DNA from: Rhabditophanes sp. KR3021 | Taxonomy: Eukaryota; Nematoda; Chromadorea; Rhabditida; Alloionematidae | Length of the DNA stretch: 64,000 nt | Direction: 5' to 3' | Assembly: GCA_963281155.1 (NCBI GenBank) | Contig: CAUJLY010000002.1 | Coordinates: forward strand, 1,984,001-2,048,000 | Shown: piece by piece, positions 31,354-40,643 of the stretch | Numbering within the stretch: position 1 is the first letter of the stretch | How the letters are laid out: each line of letters opens with the position of its first letter | Position numbers and translations under genes: made by a program | The notes under the pieces: model-generated | The model's input: the letters and a program-made list of their open reading frames with translations, nothing else | What the model was told of the DNA's origin: nothing | Databases searched by the model: none

Positions 31354-33099
31354 ATGACATCTACTAATAACATCTACATGTACAAAGTGCTAGCAATTCC
31401 TCATATTTTCAATAAATGCATTTCAAATTTAAAGAGTTTAATAGCTTTTTCTCAAATGGACAAGCAAAATCAAGAGATAATGGATGCCATTCATTTCATT
31501 GAAAATGATGTCAATCCAAGGTATTATGAATTTCATGTTTGCCTAACAAAAGAAACTATTACCATTTCTTTTCTTTCTCAAATTTTTGAATCTATAAAAC
31601 ACTTTTTCAGTCTAGTTGATATACTTGGTGAACCATTTTTTGATACCATAACTTATTGGAAGCTAAACATTTGTATAAGTCAACCTGCAATAGAAAGTAA
31701 AAGCAGAATGAATACCTTAACTGAAATGGTAAATCACTTTCTATTACGAGCTACAAAATTAGAAAAAGTTAAAATCAAATTTACAAATATACATGACGAC
31801 CGGCAAGAAATCGAACCTGGCATTCTTCTTGTTGTCAGGCCATCACCAGATTCAGCTTTTGATCAGAACATAGTTTTTAATTTTTTGTTTTTTTTAAAAA
31901 TGAAAACTATAAGGGAAATTGTGATAGTCGATCACAATCTACAATTTGGACTTAGTATGATCGGAAACAATAAGTTTTATGAAAGAAAATTATTAAGCAA
32001 ATTTAGAAAACTAAAACGGTGTGTATTTTATTTTAAAATTCCAAATAACTTTCCTAATCCTAACACAACCAAATTTACCAAAGCAATAGAAACATTTGAT
32101 CCTACTATATTTTCAATATCAATTAAATGTAGAAAATACGAACTTACATATTCTCTGATGTTATTATCAATACTAAAAAATAATGGCAAGCATCATTTTA
32201 TGAATATACACTTTGAATCCTTTCAAGCTCCGTCCCTTTTCTCATTAAATCCAAATCAGTATTGCAACATTGAGAACATTTATATTGAAGCATCTCATTG
32301 GTTGAGTAATATCAATCATTTAGATCTTTCTGCTGCCATGCCATTATTTAGTGGTATTAGGAATTTAACTTTTCAAAATTCCTTTTACACATTAAAAGCG
32401 CTTATGGATCTAAATGAAATATCGAATCCTGAACATTTGTATAAATTTAAGCAAATATTATCGTCAATGATCAATCTCAAAAATTTAAAGTTGGACTTCA
32501 AGTTCCATCCTGACTATATACCAGTAATAAGAAAATATTTGTGCAGTTTCTCAAAAACAGTGGAAACTTTAACAATAAACGAACTTGGCTTTGATTTAAC
32601 CGATCTTAATATTGAATTAAATGAAGCATATCCAAATCTGAAATGTTTAACCTTTGATGATTTAGACAAAAACAATCAAATAACGGACGATATTCCGGAC
32701 ATTCAACCTGATTTTTTCAATGTGTTTGGAAATTTAGAAGTTCTAGCTATACCTTGTGTGAAAATGACTAAATTCAAATTTCCAAAGAAATTGCGCAAAC
32801 TTTTTATTACTTGTGACCATAACATCCACCAATATTTTTCTAATACAGATGTAATTAAATATTGCAACGAACGAATGAACCAATGGTTTGATACTATTAA
32901 GGATTTAAAAGCTTACCTTAAAAAAACAAAAACATACCCTAAATATGAATGTCTTTGTTGTGAAACTAAAATGTTCTTAGAAAATGTGCGAATCGAACGT
33001 AGCATAAACAATCAACTAAATTATATTTATTTTGTAAATCATGAACATTTTGATTTCTATGAAAAAGATTATAAGAAAAAATATCTAGATAAAATTTGA
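31354..33099 (+). CDS. intronless leucine-rich protein, nematode-specific type
   Basis: One uninterrupted frame of 581 residues, starting at an ATG and ending TGA. Leucine/isoleucine-spaced segments such as IRNLTFQNSFYTLKALMDL, MINLKNLKLDFKFHPDYI, VETLTINELGFDLTDLNI and LEVLAIPCVKMTKFKFPK suggest irregular leucine-rich repeats from about residue 200 to 500. A C-terminal C-x2-C (ECLCCE) follows. There is no signal peptide or clear F-box, although nematode F-box/FTH proteins have similar irregular LRR tails. The base composition is unusually AT-rich and lysine/asparagine codons dominate, unlike the housekeeping neighbours. Intronless, lineage-specific LRR proteins of this kind are common in expanded nematode families; no function is assigned. 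Confidence 0.65.
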   Translation: MTSTNNIYMYKVLAIPHIFNKCISNLKSLIAFSQMDKQNQEIMDAIHFIENDVNPRYYEFHVCLTKETITISFLSQIFESIKHFFSLVDILGEPFFDTITYWKLNICISQPAIESKSRMNTLTEMVNHFLLRATKLEKVKIKFTNIHDDRQEIEPGILLVVRPSPDSAFDQNIVFNFLFFLKMKTIREIVIVDHNLQFGLSMIGNNKFYERKLLSKFRKLKRCVFYFKIPNNFPNPNTTKFTKAIETFDPTIFSISIKCRKYELTYSLMLLSILKNNGKHHFMNIHFESFQAPSLFSLNPNQYCNIENIYIEASHWLSNINHLDLSAAMPLFSGIRNLTFQNSFYTLKALMDLNEISNPEHLYKFKQILSSMINLKNLKLDFKFHPDYIPVIRKYLCSFSKTVETLTINELGFDLTDLNIELNEAYPNLKCLTFDDLDKNNQITDDIPDIQPDFFNVFGNLEVLAIPCVKMTKFKFPKKLRKLFITCDHNIHQYFSNTDVIKYCNERMNQWFDTIKDLKAYLKKTKTYPKYECLCCETKMFLENVRIERSINNQLNYIYFVNHEHFDFYEKDYKKKYLDKI

Positions 33100-33597
33100 A
33101 ATCCTTTTTTTGATCCACTAATGAATCGCTATCAATAATTTATATTTAATATTTTCTCAAATAAGATTAAACTGATTATATTTTAACTGTACATAATGTT
33201 TGTTGAGTATTGATATATTCGTCAAATTTCAAGCTTATTTATTGTAACAGCTTAGGTATAAAGAGCACCTTCATAATCATCACTTATGCATGCTATTTAC
33301 GGTCGGCATCACACACATAATCCACTCTTACTTACCACGGCATCCTATCACAGCCATTTGTAACCGTAAATAAGTATCTAACTTATTTTATGACAATTAA
33401 TCTTGTGAAACTAACTAGCAACGCTTAATATGTATTTTATTAAAATCTGACATCAACTTGTCGAGAGTTGGAAGGTAGAAGAATTCATATGCGAGTATAT
33501 AATTATTTAAATTTTAACGACAACTAATGAATAGACAAAATATTTTATTTAAAAATGCATAAAGAATACACAATATATTGAATACATGACCCTTTAT
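33100..33597. other. intergenic region with a long inverted repeat
   Basis: 498 bp with no coding support. It contains the perfect 10-bp inverted repeat at 33294-33372, listed separately; otherwise AT-rich. Confidence 0.55.
33294..33372. repeat. 10-bp perfect inverted repeat
   Basis: TATTTACGGT at 33294-33303 and ACCGTAAATA at 33363-33372 are exact reverse complements separated by 59 bp of relatively GC-richer sequence. It could be a cruciform, a short MITE remnant or chance. Confidence 0.55.
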
Positions 33598-33936
33598 TTA
33601 GCAAGGGCACAACTTTCTAGAATCGGAAAAATTTGTTTCAACCAGTTTAAACTTCCCTTTCTTAATTTGTTTGATCAATTTGTTGATTTCATTTGTCAAA
33701 TATTGCAGAAAAATTGAACTGTCCCAAAGTTGAGAAGAAAGTCGTTCAATTTTGGTTGCTCCTTTAATCCATTTTTCATCTAAATCATTGTCAATGGTCT
33801 GCTTCTCCATTAAACTACAAATAATATGTAGTTGTCCTATGTCTCCTGCAGTTTGTCCGATTTGTTCCATGGCTGCCATTCGTTGCTTAAGTTTTTGATC
33901 GAGATCCTCCTTGAGTCCCTCGATATCAACAAGCAT
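33598..33936 (-). CDS. small coiled-coil protein
   Basis: 112 residues from the ATG at 33936, with a likely trans-splice acceptor (TTTTTTGTCGCCAG) ending 11 bases upstream. The protein is mostly helical: LVDIEGLKEDLDQKLKQRM, IGQTAGDIGQLHIICSL, then LQYLTNEINKLIKQIKKGKF, and ends DSRKLCPC. It has no signal peptide or membrane segment. Size and heptad pattern fit subunits of small helical-bundle complexes (BLOC-1/BORC, Mis12 types), but no family-specific residue is visible, so I give no name. The DD37E transposon has inserted about 160 bp upstream of the start codon and separates the gene from whatever lay 5' of it. Confidence 0.6.
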   Translation of the reverse strand: MLVDIEGLKEDLDQKLKQRMAAMEQIGQTAGDIGQLHIICSLMEKQTIDNDLDEKWIKGATKIERLSSQLWDSSIFLQYLTNEINKLIKQIKKGKFKLVETNFSDSRKLCPC

Positions 33937-34096
33937 TGAATTGAAGATCCTGGCGACAAAAAATAAAATAAACGTATACAAAATTGAATCCTTTTACTCT
34001 TTTTCAAGATCATATAATTTGAATTTAATACCGTCTCCATTTAAGTTTTCTCAGCTAGATTTGTTAAGGATTCCTCCCTCAATCTACATACTACTA

Positions 34097-34133
34097 AAGG
34101 GTGGACCACAATAACTTTCCAACTTTTTAAAAT
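34097..34133 (+). repeat. left terminal inverted repeat of the transposon
   Basis: 37 bp, identical to the reverse complement of 35371-35407; flanked outside by TA at 34095-34096. Confidence 0.95.
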
Positions 34134-34212
34134 GGTCATAACTCAATAGATAATGGACGAAAATCAAAACTTTTATTATCACCAGATAGCCCTTTAAAAA
34201 TAAAACAAAACA

Positions 34213-35337
34213 TTATTTATCAAGAACAGCATAGACACCTTTTCTTGAGGTCAAGCGAAGCTTTCCTCGAATACGTTCAAAAAGTGCTTGTCCAGATTTT
34301 TTTGCGACTCGTTTGGATATTTTGGACCATACTTTTTCCATTTCTTTGATTGTATTAGCTGGAGAAGTTTCTTTTTTATACTCAGCTTTGCATAGAGCCC
34401 AAAACTTCTCGATTGGTTGGAGATGGGGGACAGCTGGAGCATTATCAATTTTTTCCACAAAATTAATATTTTTTGCTCGAAGTTCATCTAAGACCTCTTT
34501 TTTGTAGTGGCATGTAGCCATATCAGGCCAAAAAAGTACAGGTGTGCCTGTTTGATGCTTCCTAATAAATGGGAACAAGAATTGCCTCAGACAAACAAGA
34601 TAAACTTGCCAATTCATTGACTTGTCAGTGACAAATGGCTTGGAAATATTGCCATTTTCATCTATAGCTTGCCAGATCATGAACTTTCCTGGATACTTAG
34701 TCTTTGTCTTGATCCGCTGACTAAGAGGAAGACCTGTTCTGGAGGTTGCCGAATAGAATTCTCTGCCAGGAACATTTTTTGGGTCCTTTGGGACATAAGT
34801 TTCATCATCCATAACAATAATCATTTTATTGTTATTGACTTTTTCATAAATCTTTTTTATGTTTTTTTTGGCTTTGGTGGCTTGCTTTGGGGTAATCTCT
34901 GGAACAGTGACTTTAACATAGCTTTTTCTATTTAATTCTTTTGTCTTGATCCGTTGGAATGTTGTTTTAGACGTACCTACAGCACTACAACCATTACGAA
35001 GTGATGTTGAAGGTTTTTTTTCCAACAACTTGCTGACCTTTGTGATAAGCCTGGTGTTCTTCTTACGACCTGGAGGAGATTTTGCGACTATATTTCCTGT
35101 TGTTTCATACCTCTTGATCATTCCTTCAATAGTCCTTCTTACATAGCCTGCTTCAACAAAAATTTTCACCACATCTTTTACTTTTTCTTTTCCTAATTTT
35201 TTATACTTTTTGACAACTTTTTTTGCAACCGCATCCCGTTCTTCTTTACGCATCTCGATGATTTCAAAAGGTACAACGTAACAATAACACGTATCTTGTA
35301 GAGCAAGAAAAGGGCTTTCTAATGGTGCTAGTGTCAT
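34213..35337 (-). CDS. Tc1/mariner-type transposase, DD37E
   Basis: 374 residues in one frame. The N-terminal half has two helix-turn-helix regions (DVVKIFVEAGYVRRTIEGMI, KRYETTGNI, then a GRKK-type basic hook and RIKTKELNRKSYVKV). The catalytic domain shows the first acidic residue in IVMDDETYVP, the second in VLFWPDMATCHYKKEVL, and the third in VPHLQPIEKFWALCK. There are 37 residues between the second aspartate and the glutamate of P-I-E, so this is a DD37E element. It cuts and pastes DNA at TA sites. No stop or frameshift is present. The start could instead be the later methionine (MRKEERD), 28 residues in. Confidence 0.93.
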   Translation of the reverse strand: MTLAPLESPFLALQDTCYCYVVPFEIIEMRKEERDAVAKKVVKKYKKLGKEKVKDVVKIFVEAGYVRRTIEGMIKRYETTGNIVAKSPPGRKKNTRLITKVSKLLEKKPSTSLRNGCSAVGTSKTTFQRIKTKELNRKSYVKVTVPEITPKQATKAKKNIKKIYEKVNNNKMIIVMDDETYVPKDPKNVPGREFYSATSRTGLPLSQRIKTKTKYPGKFMIWQAIDENGNISKPFVTDKSMNWQVYLVCLRQFLFPFIRKHQTGTPVLFWPDMATCHYKKEVLDELRAKNINFVEKIDNAPAVPHLQPIEKFWALCKAEYKKETSPANTIKEMEKVWSKISKRVAKKSGQALFERIRGKLRLTSRKGVYAVLDK

Positions 35338-35370
35338 TTTCCCAACACATCGTCTGGTCTCGCCATGAGG

Positions 35371-35407
35371 ATTTTAAAAAGTTGGAAAGTTATTGTGGTC
35401 CACCCTT
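35371..35407 (-). repeat. right terminal inverted repeat of the transposon
   Basis: 37 bp, perfect inverse of the left repeat; followed by TA at 35408-35409. Confidence 0.95.
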
Positions 35408-35893
35408 TATTATCATATGTACTCTTTTTCCTTGATAAAATATCTTTGTTTGCTCCCTTCTCGTTAACAAGATTCAAATTTTAAAGATTGAATTTAAAAC
35501 AAACCAGGTAGGAATGTTTTTGTAAAAAAGTTTTAAATTTATTGCAAATCAAGTTCGAAAATGTGTCTATTGATGTTTTCCTTCCATTCGAATATTCAAA
35601 AGTTAGAATAAATAAAATCAACTAACTTTTACAACAATTCGATGAATCATAGGTATCACCGTCAAAGTATATTTTTTGTATCTTAAAAGTATTGCAAATC
35701 CATACAAACATCGTTGAAACACAACAGCCTTACTTTATACATAATAAAAATGTATTGTCAATCATTGCCTTTTAATAAAGCAAGAAATTAATAAAGCTAT
35801 TCTTAATTTAGAAACATGTGCATAAATTGATTAGTTAATTAAATATATTTATTGTTATAGTTATTTAAATTGTTTATTGTCTTATTTATAAAA
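35408..35893. other. intergenic region between the transposon and sac-1
   Basis: 486 bp, AT-rich, no coding support. It presumably was continuous with the sequence at 34042-34094 before the insertion. Confidence 0.55.
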
Positions 35894-37714
35894 TTATTCC
35901 TGCTTTAATTTTGGCTTGTTCACGAAATCTTCTCCATTCAAATATATAAAGAAAAAAAGACATAGTGTGAATACAAACCAAAACAGAGTTGCTGTTAAAT
36001 TTTCAGAAACCAGGATACACAGAATTGTCATAGCTAAGGAAAAGATAAATCCGAGAATTGCAGCTCCATTGAAGCTGGAAACATTGACAATTGGATCTGT
36101 TAACAACTTCGGAACAGCATCATTGGATAAAACAGCATTTCCCAAGAACAAATCAATTGAGTCCTGCTTGTATCCATCGGTAAAGTTGTTCCTGAAATAT
36201 CTTGAAATAGCATTGACTCCGTCATTCAATGCTCCTTGAATAGTTCTTTTGCCTACTCTGGTAAAGTCCGCCTTTAAAGCTCCAGTCCCGGCGTATTGTC
36301 TGCTACACTCATCCCCATTATCTGCCCAGATATTCTTGAAAATGTCATTGAAATCGTCATTTCTCGACAAATCAAACGAATCTTGAACTATTCCTAAATC
36401 AAGCAGTTGGATATTCAACGTTTCCAAGGCAATTAAGGATTGAACCACATTTGTTCTATCGAGACAGTCCATGCAATTAGTTCTGAAGTATCCATTTTGA
36501 TATTTAGCGATATTAGTTTCCTGAACATTGAAATAACCTGCTTCATTAATATCCTTGGTTAAAGAATTTTTCAGAACGGATAATCTTGACCAATCTAGAC
36601 CATGGCATTCTTTATGGAAATCAAATCCATGGTAAGTTACGAATTGAAGATTAGCTTGTCTTACAATTCTATCCAATTCCCCTCCAACCTTTAATTCCTT
36701 TCCCTTTTGATTTACCAAATTAATTATGGAATGCTTTCCACGATAAAAGAACTGCTGTGATTTCATGTGAGCTAGATAAGCTTCTAGTTGGTCGTCTGCT
36801 GGATTAACTGAAAGCGGGGGTGCCCATTTGAGGTTTGGTTTTTGGCTCCAATAAAGTGGAATAGATCCACGCATTTGAACAAAGGCCGTAAATATTCTTT
36901 TCATCGAATTGCCATAAGGGTCATACTCAACTATTTGTTCAGTCTCAACATAATTAGCAGGGTTGCCGCTTCCATCAACTCCTCTTTTGTAAAAACGAAC
37001 ACCAGCTCTTTTTACAGATCTTCGTGAAATCAAGATTAATTTGAAAGTGTGATCATTCACATTACAATGTCTGATCCCAACAAAACCTTGAATAACTGGG
37101 GATATAAATTGGCCCATTTCAGAATTTTTCAAAAAGTCCGTACCCATGAATCTATTCCAAGTAAATCTAGTATCAGCACGTTGAAGCATTGAAGTTTGTC
37201 TGAATTCAGGAGTCGAATTCTCGCCTAACCACTGCATAGACTTAGTCAAATCAAAGTTATTTGAATAGTAAAAAGACCCATTAGCAACAACATACTGGAT
37301 CATCTCAATAATTTGCCTAATAACGTCGAATTCTGTCGAACCAGTAGAACGTTTATTGAATGGAATCCACATCGACTTCAGTTATTTTGTAAATTTCTGA
37401 CCCATTTAACATTCCAATGGTTTCGGCTCTTTTGATGGTTACTAGTAAACTTCCATAGTCACTAGGGAAAATTCCAAATAATCCATAGCATGCTGCCAAG
37501 GTAACTTGTTCGATTGGAATAGGAGCATTGTTCAGATCTACAAAAATTGATTAATCGCCTTAATAAATTTAAAGATACCTTTCAAAGACAATTGCCCATT
37601 AAATCGGTCAATTTCCAAATACTTAGAGTCAACAATGGAACCAACTCGATCTCTAGCTTCAAAATAGAATTTATCCGGAGAGGTATAAAGATTCAATCTT
37701 TCATATGTATTCAT
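35894..37714 (-). CDS. sac-1: Phosphoinositide phosphatase SAC1, frame break near the N terminus
   Basis: Exons 37714-37579 and 37537-35894; together 3n+1 bases, or 592 residues if one base is skipped (human SAC1: 587). The start is the ATG in MNTYERLNLYTSPDKFYFEA. The SAC domain has GVRFYKRGVDGSGNPANYVE, GSIPLYWSQKPNLKW, and the catalytic loop NCMDCLDRTNVVQS (C-x5-R-T). Two C-terminal hydrophobic helices anchor it in the ER/Golgi, where it dephosphorylates PI4P. The first 114 or so codons read through EIYKITEVDVDSIQ and then hit TAA near 37352; the frame one base ahead continues as NKRSTGSTEFDVIRQIIEMI. No GT-AG or GC-AG intron fits. A +1 frameshift, an assembly error, or a recent mutation are the options; the rest of the gene is fully conserved, which speaks against a pseudogene. 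Confidence 0.92.
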
Positions 37715-37930
37715 ACTGAAGAATATGTATGGTTGACCACTAAAAGACAATAACGTTCTACGTGTAATCTTAGATGAACTGGTAAAAAATTAGTATGCGA
37801 CTTGGTAAAACGTCACTTTCGTAGAAAGATGCGGAACAGAATATGCTTATAAATTTAATTCGTCGTTTGTTTGTGTATATTCATAATTTATTTTTCTATT
37901 AAGTAAACAAAAAACCTGTTATTATTAGAT

Positions 37931-39313
37931 ATGATGAATGGCAGACTTGTCGAAGAGAGAGAAGAACCACCTATGGTTGATTCTGACTTAGTTGAACATT
38001 TTATGTCCTCGCTTCCCAAAAAAGGAGCTTTATCGGGCAGTCGAAAATCGCTCGACTCTACCCCTGGAAGTTCCAAAAGAAATGTTCCTGCGGAGTATAA
38101 GCCATTTATTCCAGAACCGTATAGTGATGACATATTAGATTATCAGCCGTTGTGTTCATTCGTCGCTCCATCAGACAAGGGTACTAATAAGGATCCAGTC
38201 TATGCTGTAATATTTATTGAAAATCAGCTAGATCAAAATCCCATTTTTGTTGTGGCAATGGCTAATAAAATTATTGGGTATGAAATAGATCCGAATACGG
38301 AAGAAAACATTTGCGAACCTTTATTCGTTATTAAGTCATGTCCAGATAATGAAAGCTTCTATACCTTAGCTTCCACTCATTTAGTAGATGGAAGCATTCC
38401 GATCTTAATAAGTGGAGGAAAAGGAAAGGTTATAACTGTTTATTCTCTACATAATGCAGGAGTCTTACACAATATGTTCGGGCATTCAGAAGCCATTCAA
38501 GAAATTAGAGTTTCTCCAGCAGATCCTGAAATAATTGCAACTGCGTCATCAGATGAAAGTTGTAGACTATGGAATATTAAACATGGCATTCAGATCGCTA
38601 TATTTGGAGGCCCAGAGTCACATGCTTACGAAATAGTATCTCTAGACTTTTCGGAAGATGGGCGTTTTATCGCAACTGCAGGAAGAGATTACAAAATCTG
38701 TTTATGGAACTTGACAAAGGAAGACTTCGATACTAATATATTTACCTTAGAAAAAAGACTCCAAGCCTGCAAACGAGCTCAACTTACTGAAATCGAAGCT
38801 AATAGAATGAAAATACCAATTCGGATAACATATCCAATCGGCAAAAATTTAATTACTCACGATTGTGACATTGATTCGGTGAGAATAGTGGGTGATTACA
38901 TCCTTTCTAAAGATACTCAAGAAAAGATAGTTCAATGGAAGTTCGGTGATTTGAATGAATGTTTGTATGGGCATAGTTCCATATATTATACTGAATCGTT
39001 GGTGTCCATCGCAAAAGTTTACACAATTCCAGTACCTGTGGTTTCGTGGTTTTATAAGATGGATTTCAATCATGATAAAACTATTTTGGCCCTTCCCCAT
39101 GCGAATGGGAGTATTTATTTGTATGATTTGGCTGCAGAGTGTGTTGATGGTATGAAAGTTGGTCCAAATAATGTTATTAGACCAAAGTTTTCCAAAGAAT
39201 TTGGGATAAGAGGAGTTGCTTTTAGCAAAAGATCCAGATACTTAGTCGGAGTAGGAGAAAACGGGAAAGTTATTGTGTACACAAAAAATTGTAAAACCGA
39301 ATCATTGCACTAA
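37931..39313 (+). CDS. mes-6: Polycomb repressive complex 2 subunit EED (MES-6)
   Basis: A single exon of 460 residues. After a 60-residue disordered N terminus comes a seven-bladed WD40 propeller: GGKGKVITVYSL, FGHSEAIQEIRVSPADPEII, SSDESCRLWNIKHGIQIAIF, SLDFSEDGRFIATAGRDYKI, and DFNHDKTILALPHANGSIYL. The blocks HSEAIQEIRVSP, ALRLWN-type CRLWNIK and GDYILSKDTQEKIVQWKFGD match EED (GDLILSKSCENAIVCWK in human) better than any other WD40 family. EED binds H3K27me3 and stimulates the EZH2/MES-2 methyltransferase. In C. elegans MES-6 acts with MES-2 and MES-3. The start is 217 bp from the divergent sac-1 start, so the two share a promoter region. The intronless form is notable. Confidence 0.85.
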   Translation: MMNGRLVEEREEPPMVDSDLVEHFMSSLPKKGALSGSRKSLDSTPGSSKRNVPAEYKPFIPEPYSDDILDYQPLCSFVAPSDKGTNKDPVYAVIFIENQLDQNPIFVVAMANKIIGYEIDPNTEENICEPLFVIKSCPDNESFYTLASTHLVDGSIPILISGGKGKVITVYSLHNAGVLHNMFGHSEAIQEIRVSPADPEIIATASSDESCRLWNIKHGIQIAIFGGPESHAYEIVSLDFSEDGRFIATAGRDYKICLWNLTKEDFDTNIFTLEKRLQACKRAQLTEIEANRMKIPIRITYPIGKNLITHDCDIDSVRIVGDYILSKDTQEKIVQWKFGDLNECLYGHSSIYYTESLVSIAKVYTIPVPVVSWFYKMDFNHDKTILALPHANGSIYLYDLAAECVDGMKVGPNNVIRPKFSKEFGIRGVAFSKRSRYLVGVGENGKVIVYTKNCKTESLH

Positions 39314-39553
39314 TTTATATTATCTTTTTTAATAAAAACAATTTCATTTACAACAACATATTTAATTCTTTATGTTTAAGCGTAATCACACACATGATAC
39401 AAATAAATTAGTTGTGTAGAAATGTTTGTTGGTTAGTTTGTGTCAAATAGTTAACTATACATAATTCAACCTTGACTGTGTGGACGTGTTTTATTTTAGT
39501 CGATTGAATGACAAAAATACTGCTTGCATTTCCTATTTAATTGTCGGAACAAA

Positions 39554-40518
39554 ATGGAAAAAGCTAAGGAGTGCACGAGGCAGATTGTGGCAGGCGGGAG
39601 CGCTGTAAGTTTCAGCTTAACTCTTCTTTATTTAATTTATCGAATAAATTGTTAGGGACTGGTGGAAGTATGTATTATGCATCCTTTGGATTTAGTCAAG
39701 ACCAGACTTCAAATGGGTGGCACGATGTATAGTGGCTTTAGTGATTGTCTTAAGAAGACTTACAAATTTGAGGGAATGTCGGGCTTCTACAAAGGTATTT
39801 TGCCCCCGATTCTGGCAGAAACACCAAAGAGGGCCATCAAATTTTTCACCTTCCAGCAATACCAGTCGTTGTTCATGAGCCCGTCAATCCCGCAACCATT
39901 GACTTTTGCTATGGCTGGCGCTTTGTCTGGAATAACAGAAGCAATCGTAATCAATCCATTTGAGGTAATTAAAGTTAGATTGCAAGCTGAAACTAATAAA
40001 GCTTTAAAAGATCAAAAAAGCTCAGCTCAGATGGCCAGGGAAATTATTAGAAAAGATGGAATGGGGACAAAGGGATTGTATCTAGGAATTTCAGCTACTT
40101 TTGCTCGTCATGGTAAAAATTAAATTTGTTGTCCAATTTAATGTTATTCGTAATAGGTGTATGGAATGCCGTTTATTTCGGAGTTTATCATTCCTTTAAA
40201 CATTTGCTGCCAAAATCAGAAGATGGACAGGTAAAAAGTGTTTGCAGTAGATTATTCTTAGGATTTATTGCCGGGGGAATGGCTTCAATCATCAATATTC
40301 CAGCAGATGTGGCCAAGAGTAGAATTCAAGGCCCCCAGCCAAATGGACAAAGAGTTTATTTTGGATTGAATCAAACGATTCAATTAGTCTATAAACAAGA
40401 AGGAATCAAAGCCCTTTATCGCGGCCTATTACCTAAATTCTTGAGACTCGCTCCGGGTGGGGCAATTATGCTGATGATTAATGAAACTGTCTACGATTTC
40501 CTTAAACTAAATTGGTAG
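39554..40518 (+). CDS. Mitochondrial 2-oxodicarboxylate carrier (SLC25A21 type)
   Basis: Exons 39554-39604, 39656-40112 and 40157-40518 encode 289 residues. Three Px[DE]xx[KR] repeats are present: HPLDLVKTRLQMGG, NPFEVIKVRLQAETN and IPADVAKSRIQGPQP. Diagnostic stretches for SLC25A21 are GFYKGILPPILAETPKRAIK, RHGVWNAVYFGVYHSFKH and RLAPGGAIMLMINETVYDF. It exchanges 2-oxoadipate and related dicarboxylates for 2-oxoglutarate across the inner membrane in lysine and tryptophan breakdown. It converges with the SLC17 gene (125 bp between stops). Confidence 0.92.
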
Positions 40519-40643
40519 TCTTAAATTTATCTATAATAAACATGTATAGTTCAAATTTTATTGTTCAAGAACATAAATAATAAATGATTAAAGCAAAGAC
40601 ATGTAGATACTAAGTGAATCACTAATTATGTTTTTAAAATTAT

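Larger units (their letters stand above)
34097..35407. mobile_element. complete Tc1/mariner-superfamily transposon (DD37E)
   Basis: 1311 bp between TA dinucleotides (34095-34096 and 35408-35409), the expected target-site duplication. The 37-bp terminal inverted repeats are perfect and begin AAGGGTGGACCACAATAACT. The single gene inside is a full-length transposase on the minus strand. Perfect ends, an intact frame and a clean TA duplication point to a recent insertion that may still be mobile. It lies upstream of the coiled-coil gene, with sac-1 on the other side. Confidence 0.95.
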
